From Pollenia angustigena (taxonomy: Eukaryota > Arthropoda > Insecta > Diptera > Polleniidae): DNA of 64,000 nucleotides. Position numbers and translations under genes: made by a program. Each line of letters opens with the position of its first letter. The stretch's first letter is position 1. Below are positions 44,160-55,370 of this stretch, piece by piece. Location: the NCBI GenBank assembly GCA_930367215.1, contig OV884059.1, forward strand, positions 157,850,511 to 157,914,510, in the 5' to 3' direction. The notes under the pieces are model-generated. The model saw only the letters and a program-made list of their open reading frames with translations, was not told where the DNA came from and searched no databases.

Positions 44160-45402
44160 TTCGGTTATAGTCTGAAGTTAGTAACCGTGCGTTGTTGTGG
44201 CAACTAAATGTAGCAAATTATAAATAAGTTTAACAGTTTTTGTTTAACCTAAAAGCAAAAATCAAAAATACATAAAAAAAATTATTTGATAAATTCCAAT
44301 AATTGAAATTTAATTAAAAATTTATAAGTAATAAAAATTTTAATGCAAATAATCAGTGCTAAATAAACAATTTAACAAGATTTCATGTTAATTACTCGTA
44401 AAAATAAGTTATCATTATAAAAAACAAAACAAATAGAAAATATTATTTAATAAATTATGTGTTTATATGTTTATTAATAATTAATATTGCTAAAATGTGT
44501 TAAAAAAAAGTGTTAAGTTTTAATAAATAAAAATAATAAATTTGGTTTTTATTGTGTTCACATGTGTGTGCAAAAAATTAATTAACAAATAACAAAATAA
44601 AATTTCTGTTAAAAGTAGTAAAAAAAGTTTAATTTGCTGTTAATTGATATATGGTAATTATAAAAGTAGTTAGTGTAGTTAAATAATATTTTCAAGTTAA
44701 AAAAAGACAAACACTACTTTAAAAAATACTTTACAAAAAAAGTTTATGAACCAATAAATCACTTTGTCATTATAATCAAAACATGGGAATATTTTATTAA
44801 CCCTACAATGTCCAAAGTTTCTTACAATTAGTTTTGATATTGAAAATACCACCAATACCGAAAAACAAAAACAAAAAAAATAAAATTAATAATTTAAAAA
44901 AAATTTATATTTATTTGCTTAAAGACGCATTGTATTTAAAACAGAGTTCGAAAATAAACGTTATGTACGGCACTTTAGTGGTCTGTACGGTAGAAATATG
45001 GAAAACACAAATACCTTAAAAAACGTTTCTCCGTTTGTGATCTTCGTTTAGAGTAAGAATACTGAACTTAACCAACTCAACATTAAGATGAAAACACTTC
45101 ATTAGGTTTGACAGATTAAAATTTGCAAAACTCTACACAGTCACTAAAATTCTTGACAATTTAAAAGTTCCTATTTTGCTCATATACAAAACAATAAAAA
45201 ATGTTGAAAAGTATTGTTCATTTTGTAGACATAAAATGTTTCGTCATCTTTTATATATTCAAATGGGGCATGTTCTTAAAATCGAAATGAAGAAGGTTGC
45301 GAAAGTGGAATAAAACAAATTTTAAAAACCTACTTTTTGTATACTTCAAACTTTGAGTACCAATTATCACTCTTCAAAACCGGAAAAACTACAGTCATTT
45401 TG
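44160..45402. other. Very AT-rich sequence, possible 5' untranslated or intronic DNA
   Basis: No inverted repeats or element termini, and no credible ORF. Long A/T runs occur at 44,260-44,720. Confidence 0.35.
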
Positions 45403-45405
45403 TAA

Positions 45406-45533
45406 GTGCCGGTTCACACACGTCAAGTTTGACTCGTCAAGTATTGCGCTTTTAGGAGAGAACGGAAAAGAGATTGCCATTTCTTTTCCCCTCTCTCCTA
45501 AAAACGCAGGACTTGACGTGTATGAACCAGCAC
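45406..45533. mobile_element. 128-bp MITE, Harbinger-like, TAA target duplication
   Basis: Ends GTGCCGGTTCACACACGTCA and (reverse-complemented) GTGCTGGTTCATACACGTCA are flanked by TAA (45,403-45,405 and 45,534-45,536). Inner blocks TGCGCTTTTAGGAGAGA and CCCCTCTCTCCTAAAA make most of the element a hairpin. Sister copy at 28,044-28,192. Confidence 0.82.
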
Positions 45534-45804
45534 TAAACAATTGAAATAAAAATCTCGTTCGATTTCAATTCCACCTCATTTCGATTTCGAGAATATGCCC
45601 GATCATGTTTGTAGTTTTAAATAAAAAAAAACAGTAAGTTATCTTTCTAAGTTTTAAGACTCTATCGCTATAAACTTCCTATAAATAATTAGTATTGTGG
45701 TTACTTATCCTTTAAATATTTAAAAGTCTTAGTAGAGTTTTCTAAGAATCGGCCGTATTTAACCAAATTTCCATATAAGATTTGCTACAGGAAATGATTT
45801 TTTT

Positions 45805-46713
45805 TTGGTAATAATTAGTATTGGGGTAATTTTGTTAAACTATTTATGGTTTTTAATCCAAATTTTCAATATTTTTTAATCAGGCTTAAGTTCATCAAAT
45901 TTAATTTTCATTAAATTATTTTTATGAAGAAAGGAATTTTACAACATGAAAATTAATTAAAATTGTTATTGATAATCATTCATTCTTGACTGACCTGAGA
46001 TTCGAACCCAGGCGGCTGGTTACCCTGACATGTTTCGATCGCTAACACTCGATCTCCTCAGAGGGATTTGCCGTCTTACACTCGCAGCCATCGACGACTG
46101 CTGACATCAGTAGTCAAACATCAATCCTTAAACCAAATTGTATTTTAACCTTTGGTAGATCGAAATTTGCTATTTTTTAATGATTATCCATTTTTAATTT
46201 ATTTTACATGTTTTTCCTTTACCTCTGTTTTTTTCGTACTTTTCGTCAAGAATTCTTCTTGAAGTCCAAAGTAAATTTTTTTGTTTTTTCATGTTTGTCT
46301 TTCTTTTTCTTGTTGAACTTTGGTAATATTTATTAAAAAATTTAAATAGATAATCTTTCACAGCAGATTTCGATCCACCAGAGGAAAAAATAGCATTTGG
46401 TTTAAAGATTGATGTTTGACTATTTACTGCCAGCCGTCGCCAATGGCGGTGAGTGTTAAACGGCAAAGATTACTGAAGAGATAGTGTGGCTTATATCAAA
46501 ACCTATCTAATCAACCTGTCCGTGAACCTGGGTTCAATTCTCCGGTCAGTCAAGAATAAAATATTATCAATAAATTTTAATTTATTTCAGGTTGTAAAAT
46601 TCTTTTCTTTATAAAAATAATTTAATGAAAATTAATTTAATAAAAATTAGCCTGATTAAAATATAAAAATTTGGATTAAAACCATAAACAGCCACAATAC
46701 TAATAATATTTAT
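45805..46713. mobile_element. Foldback element whose arms carry a tRNA-like B-box
   Basis: The left (about 45,805-46,140) and right (about 46,385-46,713) arms are inverted copies: ATTAGTATTG, GGTTTTAATCCAAATTT, TTCTTGACTGACC, GAACCCAGG, AGTCAAACATCAATC and TTAAACCAAAT all recur in mirror order. In the orientation of the right arm, the arms contain TGGGTTCGAATCTCAGG (left arm, on the minus strand) and TGGGTTCAATTCTCCGG (right arm), similar to the RNA polymerase III B-box GGTTCGANTC. The spacer is about 245 bp. It may be two inverted SINE-like copies or one foldback. A fragment of the outer arm recurs at 57,848-57,900. Confidence 0.65.
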
Positions 46714-47039
46714 TTACTTTAATATTGTTTTACCTGTATAAATTTACCAAAATCAATCATAATCCCATGAGTAACGTGTAAATATTAGTACAGGGGCAGT
46801 AGCTTCAAAATTACTCAAAATTACGGTGTACTCTACACTTAAAGCGTTGCGATGATATGACAATATTTTGGTTGACGATATTTCGCTTTTAACCACAGCA
46901 TGTGTTTGATCCATTTAAAGATTTCGTAGATAGATCGAAGCTTATCGGATAAGCGATTTTATCCCACAAATCAGAATTAAACATACTTCGTAAGAGGAAA
47001 TGGTAAATAAATTCAACAGTCGATTTTTATTTAGTTTTC
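46714..47039. other. Spacer, possibly the right part of a hAT relic
   Basis: CAGGGGCAGTAGCTTCAAAA near 46,791 resembles a hAT end, but no partner or octamer duplication was found. Otherwise unassigned. Confidence 0.3.
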
Positions 47040-47290
47040 TGATATTATTATTATTATTAAGTTCGCTTTAGAAAACAAACGCTCACCGCGAACTGATGCC
47101 GCAAAGATGCGCAAATATTCCCTAGCAATTTCGTCTGCGTTTGGATAAAACGCCTTGAGGTTTTCGCACTTTTCTAGTAAATTAATATTTCGATTAGATC
47201 ATGTTCTGTGTAAATATTGGTATTATTAATAAAATATTATCCTGAATTTCAATGCCCACTTTCAGTGTTTGGTTTGGCAGGAATACGTTT
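47040..47290 (-). pseudogene. hAT transposase C-terminal (dimerisation) fragment
   Basis: The minus strand reads NADEIAREYLRIFAASVRGE then RLFSKANLI. This is the conserved hAT C-terminal block, usually ..REYL.IPA.S..SERLFS.AG.. . Upstream, LEKCENLKAFYPNADE-like sequence follows a broken frame with stops. No catalytic DDE/RW region is visible. The fragment shows that a coding hAT element once inserted here and could be a relative of the source that mobilised the non-coding hAT-like elements in this window. Confidence 0.65.
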
Positions 47291-47953
47291 AGGGCTGTTT
47301 TGTTCACTGTCTATTGATGATTGTTATAAAGTTGAAAGGGTAGTAATAAACAAAACTGCATAAAGCTTCGTACAGACGGTGGTCAAATTGTACAATGTTG
47401 TCATTAAAATGCCTAAAAACGTCTTGCAACTGTGTGTACATTGTAAGCACAGTTTCATTTGGCAGATGTGTAAAATTAATGCATCTGACAATGTCACCAT
47501 TTTACAACATTGTCAGACCATTTTACAACTCAAATAAAAGTTTTTTTTTTTTTTGATAAAGATTGAAATTGCCAAAATTTTGATAATAATTAAACAAGAA
47601 AGATTTTCAAAGCCCAGAGGTCGTCAACTCAATTACAAAAATTCGATATTTTTCAACACAAAATCGATTTTCAATTAGAATCGAAATCGATTTACCATTC
47701 CCTTCTTTATAGCATGTTATCTCTTTGTCGATCTCTTTCTATGTACATTTTCTAATATTAATTTTGACTATTTGAAGAAGTTTTCAGAAATAATTATGTC
47801 CAGATCTATTGCAAAGTGTTGGTTTTTTGGTTCCTAATACCACAATAAAGTTTTTGAGTTAGTGAAACTTTTGTATTTAATTGACATTTCCCATTCCAAC
47901 ATCTATATATAAATCGGCTAAGGCAAAACAGTTAAGAACACTTTCCTCCTCTG
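47291..47953. other. Unassigned spacer
   Basis: 47,390-47,530 contains paired words (CAATGTTGTCA and ACAACATTGTCAG; GCATCTGACAATG) that may be a decayed MITE. No gene is supported. Confidence 0.3.
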
Positions 47954-47955
47954 TG

Positions 47956-48964
47956 CACAGAAAAAATTATTGCCGAATTATTTTCAAACAAACGCTTGTT
48001 TGAAAATTTTTTTAATTTCTACAAATTTTTTTACTGATTCAATTAAAATTTTTGTTTGATTTTTATTTAACCAACAAAAATGTTGACAACCATTCAAAAA
48101 TATAATACACGCGTTATTGGTTTCAAGTTTTCATAATTTTGTATGAAATATTTAACGCTTTTTAATGTTGTCGTCTTTTTGCATTTTTTTTATTTGATCG
48201 TAAGCAACACTTCCTAATGTGAAATATAAGAACTACAACAAAAAACACATACAGTCTATTTTTGGACACTTTAAAAAAGTACAACAGTAAGAAAGATGAA
48301 GAGGTTTGAAGTAAAAAAATAGCAGGTAAAAAAACGTTTCACTCTTTTTAAACAACAGAAACAACAACAACATTATAAGAAACAAAATAAGTTTTTGGTT
48401 GGTTTCAAAGTTGGTTAAAAAAAAACCACAATCCCGTATTCAATTTTTACAAACTGTTTGCTTAAATACATCAAATACAAAAATATAATGATGACGAAAA
48501 ACATATCGAGTCGGTCTGTCGCCGTTTTTGGGTTACATTTTTTCTTCATTAACAAAGGAAAGGATACAGCAACAGTGAGTGATGACGAAAAACATTGTGT
48601 GTATAAAAAAAGAACTTCTTTCAAAAATTATTCCAACAAAAAAATGTGTCTCAAAGCCAGCCGGCCGCTCTGCTCTCTCTGCCATCATCTTCTAATACAG
48701 TGCCTGCTTGTGTGCTCATCATTGCTTGTGCAAATACCTGTTTTTTTTTTTTTTTATTTTGAAATTTAGTATATGAATTTCAGTAAACTTTTTGTTTGAT
48801 TCAGTTAAATTATTTGTTTGAACAAATCAGTGTTTTTTTTTCAATAAACAAAATGCAAATAAATTGTTTGAATATGCGAATTTGTTTATAGGACCGATTT
48901 CAGACAAAAAAATTTTTGATTCTACAAATTTTTTGTTTGAATTGGAAAAATAATTTTTTCTGTG
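47956..48964. mobile_element. 1.0 kb MITE-like element, CACAGAAAAA termini
   Basis: Ends CACAGAAAAAATTATTG and (reverse-complemented) CACAGAAAAAATTATTTTTC form inverted repeats. The right flank is TA (48,965-48,966) and the left flank is TG (47,954-47,955), consistent with one mutated TA. Subterminal TTTGTTTGA/TCAAACAAA words repeat at both ends and are shared with 58,657-58,989. The middle (48,100-48,770) contains short frames without domains. Confidence 0.65.
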
Positions 48965-49282
48965 TATGTCAACCGATTTAAACAAAATATACACAGTTTG
49001 AAAGGTATTTACTCACAGAAGTGCACAATATATATCTTATTAAAATCTGTTCAATAGTTTCAGAGTTATAAGCGTTTTTGGCTACTAACACATATGCAGA
49101 ACACCAAAAAAAATTTTTTTTTTCGGACATTTTTAAGAAACCGGTTTTCGAATATTTCGACTATATAAATATTTTGTATAAATCGGCACAAGCAAAACAA
49201 GAACGTTTTCTTCCTTTGTTTGTCAACCGAACGTCTGTGGGGAGAAAAAAGTATCAAAAAGGGTAAATTAAATTTCTTCCTT

Positions 49283-49680
49283 GTACTTTTCCATGCAGCA
49301 CATGTGATAATTTTTAAATTTTCTATAATATTGAAATTAGAAACATAATATTATAGGTACAGGGTCCTGAGTGAATTAAAACCTATAAGATGAAAAGTGT
49401 TGGTACTTTTTGTTTTTCATCTGGAACTTTTTGAATTTTCGTTAATATTCGACCTATACAGATAAAACTATTCATTAAACTGGTTGAATATGAACATGTT
49501 AGGGGAGCTTTTCTGCACTTTTTCGTTCAACATCTGGTACTTTTATTAATTTTCCTTAATATTAGACATAGAAGCATACAATTAAACATGCAATATCCTG
49601 AGTGGATGACAGTTTATAAAGGAGACTTTTTGATACGTTTTGGTTTTTCAATTGATATTTTTAGTATTTAACTTACAAAA
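49283..49680. repeat. Degenerate tandem repeat, period about 115 bp
   Basis: Blocks of the form ACTTTTT.GTT..ACATCTGG.ACTTTT...AATTTTC.TTAATATT.GAC recur near 49,406, 49,519 and (weaker) 49,635, with a possible earlier copy at 49,283. Function unknown. Confidence 0.5.
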
Positions 49681-51579
49681 TTAAATTAACACACATAGAA
49701 GATAAAATATAAACCGGAGCTTGGTCCCTCGCCAAATCGAACTATAAGACGGAAAAAAATGCTCGAAACATGTAAACTCATATATACTTAGATGTGCCTT
49801 GTTCTATGGTCGAATTTTGACCATAAGGCGAACACTAGTTTAAATAATTCGGAATGAATTTTAACATTCAGGGGTGTTCTGGAAATCGAAAACGTTAACG
49901 CATTTTTATAATTTTTGTTACACAATTCTGATAAACAGAGATATATTTCTTTAATATTTATCATAAAATTCTTTTATTACAGAAATCTTATTAAAAAGCG
50001 ACGTTTAAAATTCGTTAGTTATTCAGAAAGTAATTTTGACTTGATTGGGTTACTTAAAATGGGGGTTTAGAACCAATACTTTTATGTAATACTTTCTTCA
50101 GCAATCTCCAATATTGTGGTATAAAAATAACATTTTACTGACTTATGTGATTTTTTTAATATAATTAAATTAAGATAATAAAAAAGAGAAATAGAAACAA
50201 CTTATGCAACCTGGTTAAATAATATCCTTTTGGTTATAAAATAAAATCACAACAAAATGAGTAATAGTCCATTTAATTTTAAAGTTGTTTTATAAAACAC
50301 AATACCTTTTATACTCCCCAAAAACACTTAAATTCGTTTGTAGTTATTCTGTCATGTGTAAATAAAATAGTTGAAGTTGTAGCCAGCTGACTGACACTCA
50401 TTTCGTTTTAAACGACTTCAGGGTTTGGTAAAAAAAAAAATCATTTATATAAAATTTAGTTTATCTTTTTTTAGGAACCTGCTGTGTAAAATTCCAGTTT
50501 AATGTTATTTGTATTACCAAATACAATCAATATGAAAAAATCAAAGAAGTGCTTCAAACCAATTTTTTTTTTTTTTTTACTTTAAAAATTTGTTTCGATG
50601 ATGAAAAAAAAATCGTACCTTTTAAGTGCTGCAAGAAAAAAAATTTGTTGCCATGCAATTTGTTAATAGTTTTACACAAAAATAAAACTTTAGCTACCAA
50701 CTATTAAAAAGTTTTAAAGTTGCCAAAATATTTAAATTTATTTCATATTTTATGAACTTAAAGTGTATTTCCTTATATACTGTAGCAAATGTTGCAAAAC
50801 TAAGTTATTTATAAGAAAATTTCATTCAAATTCGCTATTTAAAGGAAAGTTTATTTGAAAATTTGTGACAAATAGAATGTGGCTGTGTTCGAATTATTCC
50901 TATTATACCGTCCAGACTAGAGATGTTACAAGTGTTCGTTTTCGTATAGCCGAATATTCGACTTTTTCATGTAATTCGTATTCGCCCAATACAAGCGAAT
51001 AAACCGAAAATTTTTCCGAATACGTTCCATTAAAAAAAATATTAGTTTTCAATAATTTTTGTTAAAAAACCTTTCCCCCGTATTCATAAACGATTATTAA
51101 ATTTAACAAACTTTTATGAAGGATAATTTTCATAGTAAATTTGTTCTTTAAACCTTTATTAAATTTAAATAATTTTTATGAATACAGGTATTTGTCTTTA
51201 ACAAATTAGAAATGCGTTCGCTGCAGTTGATTAAACAAAGTATATCATTTTTCGGCAATAAATTGGAAAATATATATGAAATGTTTGAGACTATTAAAGT
51301 AACTCGGAGATATCTTTTTGTTCTGCTTATTGTACAACATTTAAGCGTGGGAAGCTAAACAGTTTGATATCCATTATTAAACACTATTAAAAATAAAGTT
51401 AAGCAAAATAAAGTAAAGAAAAATAAGAAAAAAAACATAAATTAAATATGTGAAAAACCACCAGCATAGGAGGCTGCAGCATCTGCGTAAGTATTTTCTC
51501 CCAAACAACACTAAAAAAGTACTAAGTAAAAGCGCAAAAAGAGTGAGAAAAAAGAACTCTGAAATAATTTAAGTAAAAG
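49681..51579. other. AT-rich spacer
   Basis: No gene seen. 50,930-51,010 (AGAGATGTTACAAGTGTTCG with repeated ATTCG words) may be an isolated hAT-type end, without a partner. Confidence 0.3.
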
Positions 51580-51581
51580 TA

Positions 51582-52018
51582 TTAGGGCGGGTCGATTTTT
51601 TTTTTTTTAAATCGTATAGCAAAAACGTAATCTACATAAACTTTTAAGAAAATTCTCAACAGAAACCATGGGTCTAAAATAAAATCCTAATCCGCGCCTC
51701 GCGACTTGAAAACTTATATGCCCGCCTGTGCAAAAAAAATTTTTTTTTTTTTTTTAAAAGCTTTTTCCAAAAAGAAATCGAATGTTTTGAATAAAATTGT
51801 TTAGTAAGATAGTTCTTATGGACTTTATATTTTTTTACACGCAAATTTTGTTTTACATTAAAAAATTTTTCACCCAAGTAAAAAAATTTTCAAGTCGATA
51901 GGCGCGGATTAGGATTTTATTTTAGACCCATGGTTTCTTCGGAGAATTTTATGTAGATTACGTTTTTGCTATATGATTTTTAATATTTTTTTCGTTCATA
52001 CAAATCGAGCCGCCCTAA
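51582..52018. mobile_element. 437-bp long-armed MITE, TTAGGGCGG termini, TA target duplication
   Basis: Arms of about 120 bp contain TTAGGGCGGGTCGATTT at the end, then AGCAAAAACGTAATCTACAT, GAAACCATGGGTCTAAAATA and AATCCTAATCCGCGCCT. The right arm repeats these in inverted order. TA flanks both sides (51,580-51,581 and 52,019-52,020). No coding region. Confidence 0.85.
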
Positions 52019-52020
52019 TA

Positions 52021-52605
52021 AGTACGCAAGCAATGAAGTTTCTTGAAGTTCAGGTGAAATATACAATCTCTCTGTGTTATGACTAAGACCCGAAAACAAA
52101 TATTAACTAAATCCTTTAATTTAGGGAATTAATGCATTATGATTTAAAACCCCAATATTGAAAATGAAACAAATACTTCAAAATAAGAAAAAAAAAAACC
52201 CCCCAAAACAAAAATTAACTACAACCTAATTAAGGAGAACTTCTTTAATGAAACAAGTCCTTACATTATTTATAAGGCGCTACGAACTACGATGTAACTT
52301 ATGAACTAAGCCCGAAAACCAAAATGAACTAAGTCCTTAAAATTAGCGAATACGTTCATAATAAACCATTTACCACAACAGGTCTGGTTTTTTGTTTTTG
52401 TTTTTGTTTATATCCAACCCTTATTTTTGGAAAAGAAATTTTTTTTTTTTTTTTTTGTTAATTTTATCATGAAATCAAATATTTTTCTTTATTTTTTAAA
52501 TCTTATTAAATTTTAAGTAATAATCTCCTACACTTTAATTTTGTAAAATACCTCTTACTTAGGGCCAATTTCACCAACTGTTTTTAAGTATCAACTCATA
52601 TCTAA
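52021..52605. other. Unassigned AT-rich spacer
   Basis: GGGCCAATTTCACCAACTG at 52,562 looks like a Harbinger-type end but has no partner in range. Otherwise nothing is supported. Confidence 0.3.
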
Positions 52606-54010
52606 TAGTGTTTTCACACTTAAGGTTTTAATACAAATTTTGGTTTTAAAGATAAAACCAATCATTAAAACCTGGTTTTACCATACAAATAAATTTTTTA
52701 AAACCGTTTTAAAACCTCTTTTAACTTGGTTTTAAGGAGATTTTATGAAATACAACCATGTTTTCGTTGTACTAAATTCAGTACTACCAAGTTATAAAGA
52801 TTGAAAACAGCTGATAATGTTTAATCTCAGCTAGCATTTTATATCACAATCCAATACTTTAGGAATCAGCTTCACATAACCGCATATGAGCTAATTTTTC
52901 GATCATACATGATACTCTTGTCGTGAGAAAATACTACACTACCGATGAATCACCTCAAAGAATCATTTCTTATGCAATTTTCTGATTCTTTTTTGAGCAA
53001 CTTAATGGTAGTTTTTCTAATCATTAAATCGTAGATTAAATAGTTTTTTTATATTTCAAATAATTTTTTAATTGTCATGTTTTGACTTTTTTCCCCCGTT
53101 AAAGCAGCACGATTATGACTTTTGATTATTTGAACTAACTTTATTTTGAACAAAGCAAAAGATATTGGGTTCTCGTAAAACCATTCGCACTGACACTTAT
53201 TTTCATTGATTGACATTAATTGTTGGGCTTCTTTTTAGCCAATCTTTTTATTTGTTTGGCAGACAAGAAAATTACTTTTTTTCTCTTTTAATTTGACGAG
53301 ACGAAGGCTCTACCTAACATTTTGAAAAGAAGACAGGAGAAGCAAAAAACTATTTTAAATGATAAATTGCCTTTAACTGTTAATCATTTAGTTTTCTTAT
53401 AAAAAACCTACAAGTTTTGTTTTGGCAATTGACAATGTTGCATATTATGCACACAGTTAGTTTGGCTTTAAGCATTAATCATTTAATGTTTTGTAGATTT
53501 TTTTGTTTCTCAAAATATTGCGGACATTTCTGTTGATGCAAAACATCAGAACCAACGAAAAACACGATTTTTGGTTAGTAAGAACCTTTGCGTTTTAGGT
53601 AACGATATATAATTGTTTTTTTTCAATCGCTTAATTGAAAATCTATCAAATGGGATCTTAGAAGACTCATTTAGATAATAATTACAAAAAATTATCACAC
53701 AAATGCTAGTTGGGATGGCACTCAATAAAAATAAATTAATTTAAAAAAATAAAAAAAAAAACGTCAAACCGATGAAATATTCTAAAATACACTTTTAATA
53801 TAAAATTGTTTGATTTCCAAGCATTTTCCTGCATTCATTTCTTATACAAATTTAATTATTTCTACGAGAAATGAATTTTATTTTGCACAAAATTATTAGG
53901 CAAACTGTGAGTTAAAACCGGATTTAAAAAACTTGTAATGTGAACGCAAAATCAGCTGTTACAAGTTTTAATGCTAAAACCAGGTTTTAACTTTAGGTGT
54001 AAAAACACTA
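52606..54010. mobile_element. 1.4 kb non-coding inverted-repeat element
   Basis: Ends TAGTGTTTTCACACTTAAGG and (reverse-complemented) TAGTGTTTTTACACCTAAAG are followed on both sides by AAAACCTGGTTTTA-type words at slightly different distances. The target duplication is not resolved, because the right end abuts another MITE. No transposase. Confidence 0.6.
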
Positions 54011-54011
54011 T

Positions 54012-54461
54012 CAGCCGTATTCATAACAAAAAGTTAGCCACAGTTTGTACACTACGTACAACGAGCTGCTAACTAGAATGCCGATTAAGCTTAGCAGCTT
54101 GTTGGCACAAAGTTAATTCATAACGAACTTTTCTCCATCTGCCAACTTTTAATAAATCAACTCTGAATTTTTATGATGCCACATTTTATTACTCAAAAAT
54201 GCAACACGTTTTGCATTAATCATCGCTGAATTTGTAATTTTTTCCTTTTTTTGTTTTTCCCTTCACATATAAACAGTTTAAAAAGTTTTTAAAATTACAA
54301 TTAATTAAGTAAAAGACAGTTAATAAAAAAAAAACACAATTAATTAAAAAACGAAACAAGTTGGTAAACGTTTGGCAGCTCGTTAACAAGAGTTTAGCAA
54401 AACGTTGGCCAGAGTTTGGTTAGTGTATTATGAATAAACTTTTTGCTATATAATACGGCTG
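54012..54461. mobile_element. 450-bp MITE, CAGCCGTATT termini, TAT target duplication
   Basis: Ends CAGCCGTATTCATAACAAAA and (reverse-complemented) CAGCCGTATTATATAGCAAA are flanked by TAT (54,009-54,011 and 54,462-54,464). Internal CAGCTCGTTA/GAGCTGCTAAC-like words are mirrored. The left duplication overlaps the end of the adjacent 1.4 kb element. Confidence 0.72.
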
Positions 54462-54586
54462 TATAAATATAGATTTTCATAGATTATTTTTTGTTTTGAC
54501 ATGAAAAACGAAGTACCAATATCTCGGTTGCGTAATAAGCTAAAGATCTAGATTGCAGAATTAAAAAGGCACTTGGAGCATTCATA

Positions 54587-54872
54587 CACAGAAAAAAATT
54601 TTGCCCCAGTGAACGCATTAATCAAAAATAAAATCAGTTTTAATTAAAAATTTAATCAAGTGAATTAAACGTTTAATTAAGAGAATTAAACGTTTAATCA
54701 AGTGTATTAAACGTTTAATTGACAACATTAATTTGCACCAGTATACAAATTAATAATATCAATTAAACTTTTAATTCACTTGATTAAACGTTTAATTCAC
54801 TTGATTAAATTTTTAATTAAAACTGATTTTATTTTTGATTAATGCGTTTACTGGGGCAAAATTTGTTCTGTG
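54587..54872. mobile_element. 286-bp palindromic MITE, CACAGAAAAA termini, TA target duplication
   Basis: Arms of about 110 bp are nearly perfect inverted copies (CACAGAAAAAAATTTTGCCC, ATTAATCAAAAATAAAATCA, AATCAAGTGAATTAAACGTT). They are flanked by TA (54,585-54,586 and 54,873-54,874). Same subfamily as 14,375-14,613 but much better preserved, so younger. Confidence 0.88.
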
Positions 54873-54925
54873 TAACTTTAAACAACGTATACAGCCTCTG
54901 AACGAAAATAAAAATATTTAAATCA

Positions 54926-55370
54926 TGCGTCCTGTCTGTTCTATTGTATGGATGCGAAACATGGTGCGTAACCAAGGAAATAAAAGATAGTCTACGGACA
55001 TTTGTAAATCGCAGCTTGAGAAGAATTTTGGGAATATGGTGGTCCAATAGAATAACCAACGAACTGTTGTAAATGCGTACAAACATGAGGGATGTAAACG
55101 CTGAAATACGGAAGAGAAATTTCGGATGGATAGGACATACTCTGCGTAAACCACCACAAGAGATAGCAAGACAATCACGAACATATAGCCCGCAAGGAAG
55201 TAGAAGAGAGGCCGGCCAAAAATCACTTGGAGACGTTCCACATTAAATGAAATAAACTCACTAAAAGAAAACGAACGAAGACAATATAGCAACATTGGTG
55301 AACTAAGTGAAACAGCTTTGATAAGAGAGAGATGGAAAATACTTGTAGACAGCCTATGCCCAGTATAGAG
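54926..55370 (+). pseudogene. Non-LTR retrotransposon ORF2 C-terminal fragment
   Basis: The frame from 54,926 reads CVLSVLLYGCETWCVTKEIK then FVNRSLRRILGIWW and ITNELL, a stop, then EIRKRNFGWIGHTLRKPPQE and YSPQGSRR. After a frameshift it reads RSTLNEINSLKENERRQYSN, then RERWKILVDSLCPV before a stop. This is the well-known tail after the RT domain in LINEs (LLYGSETW..., R.RRW.WIGH.LR, W.P.G.R.RGRP...W). The 5' part is absent, as expected for a truncated insertion. The style matches the RT fragment at 14,700-14,940. Confidence 0.8.

Noticed and set aside
45960..46080. tRNA gene
   Set aside because: Only a B-box-like GGTTCGAATC is present; no cloverleaf with acceptor, D and anticodon arms could be drawn.
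46791..46815. CAGGGGCAGTAGCTTCAAAA as a hAT end
   Set aside because: No matching inverted end or 8-bp duplication was found within reach.
50929..51010. AGAGATGTTACAAG... as a hAT end
   Set aside because: No partner end was found.
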